A stretch of DNA of 64,000 nucleotides, taken from the NCBI GenBank assembly GCA_963682025.1, contig OY821518.1, positions 234,753,836 to 234,817,835 of the forward strand. The letters are read 5' to 3'. Shown in pieces: positions 9,909-20,339 of the stretch. The notes under the pieces are model-generated. The model was not told the DNA's origin. It saw nothing but the letters and a program-made list of their open reading frames with translations, and did no database searches. The translations under genes were made by a program, and so were the position numbers. Source of the stretch: Cordilura impudica (taxonomy: Eukaryota; Arthropoda; Insecta; Diptera; Scathophagidae). How positions within the stretch are numbered: position 1 is the stretch's first letter; each line of letters starts with the position of its first letter.

Positions 9909-10586
9909 GATGTGTAAACATCTATGCGCGCAGACGGGTAAATTTCTATTTCACAATACAATCACAAAATCAGCGTAACATGTGAGCCGTAAGACAAAAT
10001 CGGTGTGACTTAAGATTGATTGTGAAAAAATTATGATATCTAATAACCTGTGAGAAATAAAATATGAGAAATGAAAAATAAAAAATGAAAAATTAGAAAT
10101 GAAAAATAAAAATGAAAATGAAAAATAAAAAATAAAAAATAAAAAATAAAAAATAAAAAATAAAAAATAAAAAATGAAAAACGAAAAATTAAAAATGAGA
10201 AATAAAAATTAAAAAATTAAAATAAAAAATGGAAAATAAAAAATGAAAAATAACAATTGAAAATTAAAAAAGGAAAATGAAAAATTAAATATGAAAAATT
10301 AAAAACGAAACATGAAAAGTGAGAAATAAAAAAATTAATAATAAAAAATTAAAAAAAAAAAATAAAAAATGAAAAATGAAAAATAAAAAATTAAAAATAA
10401 AAAAAGAAAAAAAAAACGAAAAATTAAAAATTAACCGGTTTAAATAATAAAGTTGCAGTTGATTCCTATAAGTGATACATAGATGAAGCTTTCTGTTTGA
10501 TGTTAAAAAAGTGCTATAAAAAAATCTTTAATTACTAGATGTTTACACATCTCCCCTGTGATCGGACTCAAAGGAATTTTTTTTTT
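9909..10586 (+). mobile_element. Hairpin-ended satellite-carrier element, copy A
   Basis: Starts with the self-complementary GATGTGTAAACATC, then ATGCGCGCAGACGGGTAAAT and about 110 bp of unique sequence. It ends with AATTACTAGATGTTTACACA and TCTCCCCTGTGATCGGACTC, followed by a T10 tract. The interior is an A-rich degenerate tandem array (about 10055-10435). Both outer parts match, in inverse orientation, the ends of the larger element at 58367-62661, whose interior is a completely different 21-bp satellite. No protein is encoded. The terminal hairpins recall rolling-circle or fold-back elements, but I cannot assign a superfamily. Confidence 0.7.
10055..10435. repeat. A-rich degenerate tandem array (GAAAAATAAAAAAT type)
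   Basis: About 380 bp made of short units such as AAAAATGAAAAAT and AAAAATAAAAAAT with occasional GAGAAAT and TTAAAAAT variants; the period drifts between 7 and 14 bp. It fills the interior of the hairpin-ended element 9909-10586. Not coding. Confidence 0.85.
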
Positions 10587-11480
10587 GGCAGGACAACGTT
10601 AAACATGCGGTTCCTAAACTTATGGAGACCCCTTTCATATAGAAGTTTTCTTGACGTAACGCATTTATATGCTCAGTCGTTCAAAAACCCAGAAACGAAA
10701 TCAAGGTTATTCTTTTCATTTAGTAAATTCATTTGAAATTTGTTTTTTTTATTTCAAAGAAGCAATTGATCAATTTATAAGTAACAGCTCCAAATGGTGT
10801 AAAGAAAATATTTGTATAACACATTCGAATGGTATTTACACTATATGTATACATGTAAATATCACACAGATACACAATTTAACCTGTTAAGTGTTTAAAT
10901 ATTTACAAAAACGTAAAATATATTCGTATACCAAATCATTAAACTTTCATTTATTGAAATTTGAGATAGTGTGATTTTTGAATTTCGAACATTATCCAAA
11001 TAAACGACATTAATAGGTTAATTTTAATTTTGATAAATGTTTGTACAATCACTATGTTCGAAAAATACGTGTACACATACAGTACTTTTCATGGAAATGT
11101 AAACATAAAAGAGTGAGTTCTTTTAAATTCTCATCTAAATACACATACCATAAAACGAGTATACATACATACCCAGCAAAAAGAAATGAACTAAATACAA
11201 TTGTTTGCTAGGACTAGTTCCTATTAGCCCAAATCACAATTGAATTAAAAACTTGTAGGTTCCAGAAATTAAACAGGGGAAATTAAATTATCCGAACGCA
11301 ATAACAACTTAAAAGGCAAATAATTTTGATTGTATGTACTACGTATGTGACGATATAACGTATTTTTTTTACTGTTCTTCCAATTATATTGCTGGGTATG
11401 TACGGCAATATGAGGCTTTATTTCATTTAGTCAAAAGTTTTCATTGTGGTAATGTTTGGAACCACAAGATATACTTCAAA
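10587..11480. other. Unassigned intergenic sequence
   Basis: No repeat family or coding signal recognised. Reading frames up to about 90 codons (for example 11334-11615) have no recognisable motif and run into degenerate INE-1-like sequence. Confidence 0.5.
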
Positions 11481-11484
11481 CAGA

Positions 11485-12000
11485 TCCTGTTTTTATATTT
11501 TATACCAATATTATCAGATTACATTCTGAGAAGATTCAGTATCCGTCCGTCCGTTAGTCTGTATGTCCATGTAAACCTTGTTATCAAACTAAATATAAAT
11601 CTAAATTTACCCTAAAATTCATATTATCATTATACCATGCCATATTTAGTTTGTAATTGTTTAATATACCTATAAATAATTGGTAAAAAAAACTCCTAAT
11701 AGTTATAGTCTCCTTAGAAATATGTTACCCGATCTTCACTTAAATTTATCAAAAGACAACAAAAAATGTCATCGATTTTACTTTATATGTTTTTGGGAAA
11801 TTTTATTGATTTTAATAAATATGGTTATGATTGGTCCTTTTTTTTTTACTAGTTTTCCTTATAAAAGTAGCATTCGAAATTAACTATTTCATATCTCAAA
11901 TTTATAACAGTAACACTCAAATTTGGTTCATGAATGTTTTCTATATCCATTTATAGTGTATAGTAGCCGATAGTCGGTGTAGACCTGCATATCTCTCTTA
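11485..12000 (+). repeat. Degenerate INE-1-like element
   Basis: Shows, in order, the landmarks of the intact copies: TATCCGTCCGTCCGTTAG with the shrunken GTCC tract, CATGTAAACCTTG, CCGATCTTCACTTAAATTTA (11728 on), TCAAATTTGGTTCATG, and a decayed end with CCGATAGTCGGTGTAGACC near 11970. Internal blocks are missing. The reading frame at 11680-11883 is a shadow of this repeat. Confidence 0.6.
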
Positions 12001-12673
12001 TTTATATTTTTTTTATTTTTCCTTTTTTAAATTTTCATCTATATATGCAAACGTATGTATGTATATGTAAGCATGAGCTTTTGTTCATTGATCCAAAAAT
12101 TAAAAAAAAAAGAAAATATTTTTGTGGGCTTCTTAAAAATGTATGTTAAAACTGAGAATGGTTACATACCTGTATCCATACAAACAAGAAAATATACATA
12201 TTTGGAATAAAGTCACAAGTATAGATGACATTGTAGATATTCACATGGAAAATAAATAACCGGCATGGTTCAGCCAACTTAAAAAATATGAGATTAATTG
12301 ATTTTTTTATGTTTTCTGTTTTATTGATTTACACATGTTCATCAGAGTGGCTTAAAGAAAGATTCCGCATCAAAACATTATGAAAAGGTAACGTGATGTT
12401 TAAGTAATTGTAATATTCTGACGTAAACACCTTAAAATATGTCTAGGTTTAATTTCAGGGAGTACAAAAATTTTATTATAGTCCCAATAATTAAATTCAA
12501 AAATTAGTTCTTTTCTATAACCTATCGCATCTATAATACTATTAATTTAAAATGAATAGTATTTTTAATTTCGCTAAGATCACATAATGAGCATATCGAT
12601 GGCTTAATATAAAAAAGGCGTAACTCAATTTTTTTTTTTTTGGTAGACAAATATCGGGGGCACCTTACCTCAT
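12001..12673. other. Unassigned intergenic sequence
   Basis: A/T-rich DNA without recognisable genes or repeats, apart from homopolymer tracts. Confidence 0.5.
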
Positions 12674-13463
12674 TATACCCTATACCACTATGTGGTTTGG
12701 GTATAATGACTTTGTGCTGCTGTTTGTAACAACCAAAAATATTTGACCTAGACCCATCTTTAATTATACCGATCGAATCAGAATCACTTTCTGAGTTGAT
12801 TTAACAATGTCCGTCCGTCCGTCCGTCCGTCCGTCCGTCCGTCTGTGTGTCCATGTAAAGCTTGTAATCAAACTGCAGGTCGCAAATATGAATATATTTT
12901 GATGAGATTTGGTATATAAGCTTTTATCGGCCATGGGATGAACGCTATTGAAATTGGTGAGAATCGGTCCATGTTCAGACCTAGCCCCCATACAAATTAC
13001 CCATATGAAATCGACATAAATTGCCATAAGATCCAAATTGTCATATAGATCTTACTCAAATTGGGTTTGTATGCGTTCATTACATCCACTTATGAGTAGT
13101 CCAAAAATGATCCCTTTGACCCCATATAGAGCTGCTTCCCGATCTTCACTTAAATTTATTAAAAACAAAAATATTGCACTGATTCTCCTCAAATTTTGTT
13201 TGTACATATTTTTGCAAAATACAAGAGACTTTACCAAACATGATCAGGATCGGTCCATTTTTGGACCTAGTCCCTTTATAGATATAGCATCCGATATGAA
13301 CTTTTTCATATCTGCAGCCAAAAAAATTAATAAAAATCCCACTCAAATTTGGTTTTTGCTTATTTTCAATGTCCAGTTAGTTGGGCCTAAGAGATAGGGT
13401 TTCTAAACGCATGGTATAGGGTATCGTATAGCCGGTCTAGACCGACTATAATTTTCTTACTTG
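12674..13463 (+). mobile_element. INE-1-like (Helentron-derived) element A1, full length
   Basis: About 790 bp, beginning TATACCCTATACCACTATG with a TATACCC/GGGTATA hairpin, then GCTGTTTGTAACAACC, a microsatellite of eight GTCC units (12809 on), CATGTAAAGCTTG, and a 3' end with TATAGGGTATCG, the GGTCTAGACC palindrome, and CTTACTTG before T's. The order (terminal hairpin, GTCY microsatellite, 3' stem-loop, CTTG tip, T-rich target) is that of Drosophila INE-1/DINE-1. Apparent peptides with repeated RTDGRTDG come only from the microsatellite. This is the reference copy for the other A-series entries. Confidence 0.85.
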
Positions 13464-13692
13464 TTTTTTTTTTAAATGAGAAATAAAGCGTGATACCTCT
13501 TTTTATTAAAAATTGCATTAAAACTTTTTTTGTATATCAAATTTTACGGATTTTATTAAGTTTTTTCCTTCTCCTGTAAAGTAACAAATGGAATCTTGTT
13601 CCATTTAGTTCCATTGGGTCGATTCCTGACTTAAAGATAAATCTTATGTCGCTATATTATTTATTTCAAAATAAGTTTGTTGCTCTTTAACA
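13464..13692. other. Unassigned short interval
   Basis: A/T-rich sequence between an INE-1-like element and a Helitron end; nothing recognised. Confidence 0.4.
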
Positions 13693-13870
13693 TCTAATAT
13701 ATTAAATTCTCGTGTCACGGTGTTTGTGATCGACCCCGTCCGAAAAGGCTTGAGCAATTTTTATGAAATTCTTTATGTTTGTTTGGTAGGTATGCGAATA
13801 GGTCGTAAGATATATTTCATATCGCTAGGTGATTAGGGCGTGGCACCTTCAGTACAGAGTGAATTTTTAA
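13693..13870 (+). repeat. Helitron 5' end remnant
   Basis: Begins TCTAATATATTAAATTCTCG, then TGTCACGGTGTTTGTGATCG and CGAAAAGGCTTGAGCAATTT. This succession (TC start, CTCGTGTCACGGTGTTTGT, a CCGAAACGGCTTGA-like block) is a common 5' region of insect Helitrons. It is cut at 13870 where another Helitron begins. Confidence 0.5.
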
Positions 13871-14955
13871 TCTATACTAATATAATAAAGAGGTAATGTG
13901 TGTTTGTTTGTTTGTTTGTTTGTAGGAGGTAATCTCCGTAACTACCCATCTGATCTGCCTGAAATTTTCATACAGTCTTACTGCGGATATGGGAAGTGCT
14001 ATAGGCTATAATTTTTTAAATATTTTTGGTGGGCGTGGCACCTCCCACACAAAGTAAATTTTTAATATCATATGCATATATTGAGTACTATGATAGGGAG
14101 AGCTTTGCAAATTTGTGTGAGGTCACCTATTGTTAATATTAGTAGCTACGCCGGAAATGAGCGGGATCGGATAAGTGGGCGTGGTACCTCCCATACAAGT
14201 AATAGTTCAATATTATATATCTCGAGTACTGTGATAGAGAGAGCTTTCCAAATTTGTCTGATGTCACCTATTATTAATGTAAGTAGTCGGACAAAAAATG
14301 GGCAGTATCGGACCAATAGGCGTTGCACCTGCCATACAAATTAAATATAAAATGCCATGTATCTGGAGTACTGTAATAGTGAGAGTTTTGGGACTTTGTG
14401 TGAGCCCATAAGTTATTCATTTGATTAGTTAGACAAAAAAATGGACGTGATACCGCCCATACAAAGTAAATATATGATATCATATAACTGGTGTGCTAAA
14501 AAAGGAAGCTTTGACACTTTGCACGAGCCTATCAGATCTTAGTAAATGTAGTCGAACAAAAAATTGGCGGGTTCACAACAATGGGCGTGGCACTCCCCAT
14601 GCAAAGTAACTATTTAATGTCATATATCTGGAGTACTGTAAAAGAGAGAGCTTTGTGGCTTTGCGTGAGCCCATAGGTTCTTTGTCTGATTAGTCGAACA
14701 AAAAAATGGGCGTGATCCGAGCAGTGGGCGTAGCACCGCCCATGCAAAGTAGATATCTAATATCATATAACTGGTGTACTATAAAAGGGTACATTTTGCA
14801 TGACTCCATCAGATATTAATGTGAGTAGTCCAATAAAAATTGGGCGGGATGGGATTAGTGGGCGTGGCACCTCCTATGTAAAAAATATGAAGCACTACGG
14901 AAGCGACAGTCTTTTGACAAGTTCATTAGTTATCAATGTGATTTGTTGTAGAAGA
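13871..14955 (+). mobile_element. Helitron T1 with 140-bp minisatellite, 3' truncated
   Basis: Starts TCTATACTAATATAATAAAG after A, followed by a TGTTTGTT run, GGAGGTAATCTCCGTAACTA and about 6.5 tandem units of roughly 140 bp (14032-14900). The same start recurs in Helitron T2 at 15920. The 3' terminus is missing; the copy ends in A-rich AAATCGCC-type sequence. Non-coding; short frames within the units are artefacts. Confidence 0.65.
14032..14900 (+). repeat. Minisatellite of ~140-bp units (GGGCGTGG boxes)
   Basis: GGGCGTGG-type boxes fall at about 14032, 14177, 14317, 14443, 14583, 14725 and 14860, spacing 126-145 bp. Each unit contains a CTCCCATACAAAGTA block, a GGAGTACTGT motif, AGAGAGCTTTG and a GTAGTC-GACAAAAAATGGGC junction. 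Units differ by 15-30% by eye, so the array is old. Further units lie at 16430-16554 and 17342-17440, within Helitron T2. Confidence 0.8.
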
Positions 14956-14956
14956 T

Positions 14957-15075
14957 ATATCGCCAAAATCAAAAATCACCAAACCCAAAAATTGTGAAAA
15001 ATAAAAATTGCCCAAAAAAAAAAATATTCAAAATAAAAAATGGGCAAAATCAAAAATCGCTCAAAAGAAAAATTG
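14957..15075 (+). repeat. Left copy of a ~105-bp direct repeat (AAATCGCC type)
   Basis: Contains CAAAAATCACCAAACCC, GTGAAAAATAAAAATTGCCC and CAAAATCAAAAATCGCTC. A close direct copy lies at 15627-15725, with the INE-1-like fragment 15078-15626 between them. The sequence itself is a degenerate tandem of AAAAATCGCC-like words. Confidence 0.7.
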
Positions 15076-15077
15076 CA

Positions 15078-15626
15078 TATATCTATATGGGGACTGGGCC
15101 CAAAAATGGACCGATCCTGACTATGTTGGTAAAGTCTCTTGTATTTTGCAAAAATATGTACAAACAAAATTTGAGAACAATCAGTGCAATATTTTTGTTT
15201 TTTGATAGATTTAAGTGAATATCGGGAAGCAGCTCTATATGGGGCCTATGACTAAGAGTTGTCCAATGGGGATCATTTTTGGACTACTGATTAATGGATG
15301 TAATATATACATACAAACCCAATTTGACTAAGATTTGTATGATAATTTGGATCTTATGGGAATATATGTTGATGTCATAGGGGTCATTTGTAAGGGGGCT
15401 AGGTCTGCACATGGACCGATTCTCACCAATTTCAATAGCGTTCATCCCATGACCGATGAAAGATAAAATACCAAATTTCGTCAAAATATATTCATATTTG
15501 CGACCTGCAGTTTGATTACAAGCTTTACATGGACACACAGACAGACGGACGGACATCGTTAAATCGAATCAGATGGTGATTCTGATTCGATCGGTATAAT
15601 TAAAGATGGGTGTAGGTCAAATATCA
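15078..15626 (-). repeat. INE-1-like fragment A2, inverse orientation
   Basis: Matches the middle to GTCC part of A1 in reverse: TATATGGGGACTGGGCCC, GATAGATTTAAGTGAATATC, CATGGACACACAGACAGACG and GATCGGTATAATTAAAGATG. Both outer ends are absent; it is embedded between direct repeats of A-rich sequence. Reading frames here (for example 15284-15556) are repeat shadows. Confidence 0.8.
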
Positions 15627-15725
15627 AAATCAAAAAACGCCAAACCCAAATATCGCGAAAAATAAAAATCGCCCAAAAAACAAAAATCTTCAAAATCAAA
15701 AATCGCTAAAAATAAAAATTGCCAA
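15627..15725 (+). repeat. Right copy of the ~105-bp direct repeat
   Basis: Near-copy of 14957-15075 in the same orientation (CAAAAAACGCCAAACCC, GCGAAAAATAAAAATCGCCC, CAAAATCAAAAATCGCTA). It is followed by about 190 bp of unassigned sequence up to 15919. Confidence 0.7.
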
Positions 15726-16055
15726 GTGATATTTTAAGTTCAAAGCCAATAGTTGAGTGGTGCCAGATCTAATTTGGAAAATCCATGTTCTTCTCATGGG
15801 CAGCTACATGTACCTCCAGGGCAGGAACGCCGAAAAATCTGATAATTGTTGTACCGAATTAAAAAAACAAAAACATTTTATATCAGCAAGTATCAAAATA
15901 ACAGAATCTATATTAATAATCTATACTTAGCATAATATAGAGGAAATGTGTTTGTTGGTTTGGAGGAGGTATTCTCCGTAACGACTTATCTGATCTTCCT
16001 GAAATCTTTATTGATTCTTACTGCGGATATCGGAAGTGCTACAGGCTGTATTTTT

Positions 16056-16416
16056 TATACCCTATACCACTATGTGGTTTGGGTATAATGACTTTGTGCT
16101 GCTGTTTGTAACAACCAAAAATATTTGACCTAGACCCATCTTTAATTATACCGATCGAATCAGAATCACTTTCTGAGTTGATTTAACAATGTCCGTCCGT
16201 CCGTCCGTCCGTCTGTGTGTCCATGTAAAGCTTGTAATCAAACTGCAGGTCGCAAATATGAATATATTTTGATGAAATTTGGTATATAAGCTTTTATCGG
16301 CCATGGGATGAACGCTATTGAAATTGGTGAGAATCGGTCCATGTTCAGACCTAGCCCCCGCACATGGTATAGGGTATCGTATAGTCGGTCTAGACCGACT
16401 ATAATTTTCTTACTTA
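16056..16416 (+). mobile_element. INE-1-like element A3, internally deleted
   Basis: Has the TATACCC start, the GTCC tract (five units) and sequence to CTAGCCCCCG, then jumps to CATGGTATAGGGTATCGTAT and the GGTCTAGACC palindrome with CTTACTT. About 430 bp present in A1 is missing. It interrupts a Helitron block that reads ATTTTTTAAATATTTTTGG uninterrupted near 14008-14028, so it inserted into a T run. Confidence 0.85.
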
Positions 16417-16554
16417 TTTTAAATATTTTTGGTGGGCGTAGCAACTCCCATACAAAGTAAATTTTTAATATCATATATATTAAGTACTATGATAGAGAAA
16501 GCTTTGAAAATTTATTTCAGCTCATCTATTGTTAACGTGAGTAGTCAGACAAAA

Positions 16555-17341
16555 CAAGTAAGAAAATTATAGTCGGTCTAGACCGACTATACGATACCCT
16601 ATACCATGCGTTTAGAAACCCTATCTCTTAGGCCCAACTAACTGGACATTGAAAATAAGCAAAAACCAAATTTGAGTGGGATTTTTATTAATTTTTTTGG
16701 CTGCAGATATGAAAAAGTTCATATCGGGTGCTATATCTATAAAGGGACTAGGTCCAAAAATGGACCGATCCTGATCATGTTTGGTAAAGTCTCTTGTATT
16801 TTGCAAAAATATGTACAAACAAAATTTGAGAAGAATCAGTGCAATATTTTTGTTTTTTAATAGATTTAAGTGAAGATCGGGAAGCAGCTCTATATGGGGT
16901 CAAAGGGATCATTTTTGGACTACTCATTAGTGGATGTAATGAACGCATACAAACCCAATTTGAGTAAGATCTATATGACAATTTGGATCTTATGGCAATT
17001 TATGTCGATTTCATATGGGTAATTTGTATGGGGGCTAGGTCTGAACATGGACCGATTCTCCCCAATTTCAATAGCGTTCATCCCATGGCCGATAAAAGCT
17101 TATATACCAAATTTCATCAAAATATATTCATATTTGCGACCTGCAGTTTGATTACAAGCTTTACATGGACACACAGACGGACGGACGGACGGACGGACGG
17201 ACGGACATTGTTAAATCAACTCAGAAAGTGATTCTGATTCGATCGGTATAATTAAAGATGGGTCTAGGTCAAATATTTTTGGTTGTTACAAACAGCAGCA
17301 CAAAGTCATTATACCCAAACCACACAGTGGTATAGGGTATA
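16555..17341 (-). mobile_element. INE-1-like element A4, full length
   Basis: Starts (plus strand) CAAGTAAGAAAATTATAGTC with the GGTCTAGACC palindrome and ends at GTGGTATAGGGTATA. It has seven GGAC units near 17178. It splits a minisatellite unit that elsewhere reads GTCGGACAAAAAATGGGC (14287 on), so the target was the A6 run. Confidence 0.85.
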
Positions 17342-17468
17342 AAAATGGGCGGGATTGGACAAATGCGCGTGGCACCCCTATACAAACTTAATATTAAATG
17401 TGATATATCTGAATTACTGTATTAAGGAGAGCCTTGGGACTTTACGTTAGCCCTTTCATAACGATTCG

Positions 17469-17494
17469 GAAGGGGGGGGGGGAGGGGGAGGGTG
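17469..17494 (+). other. G-rich tract, quadruplex candidate
   Basis: G11, A, G5, A, G3 directly upstream of the Helitron 3' tip. This is the most G-rich stretch of an otherwise A/T-rich window. Confidence 0.6.
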
Positions 17495-17645
17495 TAGCGA
17501 AGCACACCGGGTTACATCTAGTAATATAATAAAAACTAACCCTTTGTAAATTTTTTTATCAACTCTGGTAGAAAAATTTAGATCTTTCCATTGTTTTGGC
17601 ATCACTAAAAAAATTTACTAGATCATTTCTGTCATTGCCATGGGC

Positions 17646-20086
17646 CTGCCTGCAAAGTTTCTGATCGATTGGGTCACGGGAAATTGGTTAAAAGCGATCC
17701 AAAATTTTTTCGACAAGCAGACACTACGAGTTAATATAAAGGGAGTAAAAATTCACGAGCATCTAAAGCAAATAATGCTTATATACCCAGTTGTTAATAA
17801 AAAAAAAACAATGTAAATTTAGTAAAAAAAATGTTTATGTATTAATTTATTTAAAGAGAAAAACACAAAAATAACGTTTGATGTTGTATTTTGTGTATGT
17901 AGTATTTACATAAACATATTAAATAATACAAATAATATACATATATTCTATATGTGTATATCCATAATAACTGCATGTTAGAAATAAATCGGTATATTAT
18001 TTTATTAACATAAAATTCTGCAATATTTTGTTGTGGGGAAAATACATTTCTTTTGCATTAACAAAGTGTCACTTCATTTTGCTCAGCGTGACTATGCCAC
18101 AGTAGATGGCGCCACAATTTTTGTTCTAATTAGCTTTGCAATAGTTATTTCTATTTTAACATGAATGTCAATATTTTCAAATAGATATCATACAGCACAA
18201 TGTTAGGAGTATACACGGGCTGGTTTTTTATTATTTCATATGTTTTTCCATTATTCTTTTACAAATATGAACATAAGTTTGGCATTTTAGCTTTTTGTTG
18301 TCTTTACAAAATAGAGTTACCGAATTATTAATGAGTTTTTTGCTTTCAAGAAAGTTCTACATTGTTATATAGAATTATTATTCTGCTTTACCTACAAAAT
18401 ATCTGATTGCGATTACATCTAATTTTTAAAAATTGTTTATAATTACTAAAGCATTATTATTCACATAAATACAAAATTGCACTTTTTAAATTTTCCATTC
18501 AAATTTAAGAAAATATCAATTCTAAAAACTGGAATTAAAATTTCCAATTATAAATTAGAAAATATAAACTGAATTTCAGAAAATCATATCAAAACGTCGA
18601 AAATAATAATTTTAAAATAATAATTTTATTCGTTAAACACAAATTGAAATTCCAAAAGAAAACACCAAATATGTTTACATTTAAAAAATGTATACATTTA
18701 AAGAAATATTGGCATTCAGGAGAAATTAATAGCTTTTCAGTAACTTCTTTTAACGATTGTCGAATCGTTAAAAAAGAATAGCAAAATTATCAGTAAAATT
18801 TTTAAAAGATATTCGCTATTGTTAAAGTCAGCTGTTGTTGTTATCTAAACGACAACCATTTTTGTGTTGTTTATTCAATCGATAAAAACTTACGCCCATA
18901 TTCATAATCAAATTCTAGCAGTTGGCTAACTTTTTTTCATACGAAAATTTCAAAATTTGTATGAAAAAAGCCAACTGCTAGAATTTTATTATGAATGCGG
19001 GCGTTAAATTTTTAGGAAATGTCGTCATACATAAAAAAAAATCATAAAATAGTGGAAATATTTGGCTTCTATTAAAAAGCTTTTTTATATAAATAAAAAA
19101 ATTAAATAGCATATTCAATTCATTATTTCATTTCAAATAAATAAACAGAAATATTAAAAAAAAAAAAAACAAAAAAAGAGATATTAAACAAAAACATAAA
19201 ATCATCCTGTCAAACACGAAGTAATTTATTTTTTTCTATTCTTCTTTGTGTTTTTCGCTTATTTTGACAGAGATGCCACTAGTTTACAACTTAAATATAT
19301 AGACAAACAGATTTGTCGGCTGTCGTTAAGATGTATGTACTTAGTGAATCACTTAATCCTCAGTGCAAACAACAATAGCTGTCGATATATTTTGCGATTG
19401 TCGGATCGTTGAAATTCTGTCCGATCGTTGAATTCGCACTACAGAAAACATTAATTTAAATTCAATGAATTTTAGAAAACGTCAAATGATATTTAAAAAT
19501 GCGAACATAAAAATTGTTACATAAATAAACGCAATTTGATGAGAATGTTATTTATACATATATTATTTTTTCCAATTTTTTTTTGGATGAATATTTGAAG
19601 TTTTTCAGAAAATAAAGATAACAAATTATTTTATTTAAAATGTTTGGGACATTTGGTTTTTTGCGTTTGGCATTCCTAATTTAATTAATTATTATTATAA
19701 ATTTATTCTCTACGTTTTCCAAATATGGCAATATTTTAATAAAAAAGTTGAGAGAGCTTTTTTTGGTTATTATTTTGTTACTCCATCCGACCTATATGGC
19801 CGCAATGAAAAAATACTTCGCCAGTTAAAAGAAACTATACCTCCAAACTATATCTCCAATTAGCACGATTTAATGCATATAGCCACCCTACACAACCATT
19901 ACCTTTGCAATGGAGGTTAAGGCGAGCTATTTATTTAGCAAAAACTAAATTAAACGAGAAGTTATGTCATATAAACGGAAACGCATGCATATTTTTCCAA
20001 TATTTTGTTTACATTTATTATCAATACTCAACCCGAGGTGGAGGGTATCAAAGATTCGGCACAGCCGAATTTAACACTCTTACTTG
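17646..20086 (+). mobile_element. DINE-like element, copy 2
   Basis: Matches copy 3 from GCCTGCCTGCAAAGTTTCTG through CGACAAGCAGACACTACGAG, ATGCCACAGTAGATGGCGCC and AACTTCTTTTAACGATTGTC to the 3' end: GGTGGAGGGTATCAAAGATT, the ATTCGGCACAGCCGAAT hairpin and CTTACTTG at 20086, then T's. The 5' part (TATACCC hairpin, GTCT/GTCC tract) is missing. It lacks both the Helitron of copy 1 and the satellite carrier of copy 3, but carries a MITE at 18893-19003. Non-autonomous, no protein. Confidence 0.8.
18893..19003. repeat. PIF/Harbinger-type MITE
   Basis: A 111-bp near-perfect palindrome: CGCCCATATTCATAAT... at the left, inverse ATTATGAATGCGGGCG at the right, with AATTCTAGCAGTTGGC and its inverse inside. 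It is flanked by TTA on both sides. DINE-like copy 3 shows the empty site (AAAAACTTAAATTTTTAGG near 62847), confirming a 3-bp TTA duplication, which is typical of PIF/Harbinger. Confidence 0.9.
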
Positions 20087-20097
20087 TTTTTTATTAG

Positions 20098-20319
20098 TTA
20101 GTTCTCTTTAAAATAGTCATTAACATTGGGAGCGATATCTAATAGACTTAACATATCGGAGCTATAAATATGTTCTTCCAGATCCTTTCGAGATCCTACA
20201 TGTCTTTGTGATGAAATTAGTGGGTCTGCATTCATTAATAAATTTGCAGTTTTTATTATTGCCAATACATAGAAATTACAACACATTAACAATCTTCTAA
20301 AAACACTTCGCCATCCCAA
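20098..20319 (-). CDS. Unrecognised ORF, possible C-terminal gene or TE fragment
   Basis: A 73-codon frame ending SRKDLEEHIYSSDMLSLLDI then APNVNDYFKEN-stop. Its amphipathic, acidic C-terminus looks more protein-like than most frames here, and it begins 12 bp after the end of DINE-like copy 2. I do not recognise the family. It could be the last exon piece of a host gene, a domesticated or decayed transposase end, or chance. Confidence 0.3.
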   Translation of the reverse strand: MGWRSVFRRLLMCCNFYVLAIIKTANLLMNADPLISSQRHVGSRKDLEEHIYSSDMLSLLDIAPNVNDYFKEN

Positions 20320-20339
20320 GAATCAAAAAAATCATGAAA

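Larger units (their letters stand above)
15920..17521 (+). mobile_element. Helitron T2, complete ends, with two INE-1-like insertions
   Basis: 5' end TCTATACTTAGCATAATATA at 15920 and, as in T1, GGAGGTATTCTCCGTAACGA. 3' end GCGAAGCACACCGGGTTACA then TCTAG at 17521, followed by T: a Helitron-type terminus. Between lie minisatellite units and two INE-1-like insertions (16056-16416 and 16555-17341). Removing these leaves about 450 bp of Helitron sequence. No coding capacity. Confidence 0.7.

Noticed and set aside
12809..12845. GTCC tract as a stand-alone microsatellite locus
   Set aside because: It is a fixed component of every INE-1-like copy.
12764..13036. Recurring peptides with MDLMAIYVDFI...RTDGRTDG in several places (also 16983-17231, 24311-24787, 32571-32819, 36287-36583, 46327-46587) as a conserved gene family
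   Set aside because: They are translations of INE-1-like element copies; the RTDG part is the GTCC microsatellite, and both strands give similar chance frames.
13146..13346. Peptides MSGIFINFFGCRYEKVHIGC (also 16672, 24917, 35969, 46015) as a conserved small protein
   Set aside because: Same INE-1-like repeat, different segment; conservation is that of the repeat and not of a reading frame.
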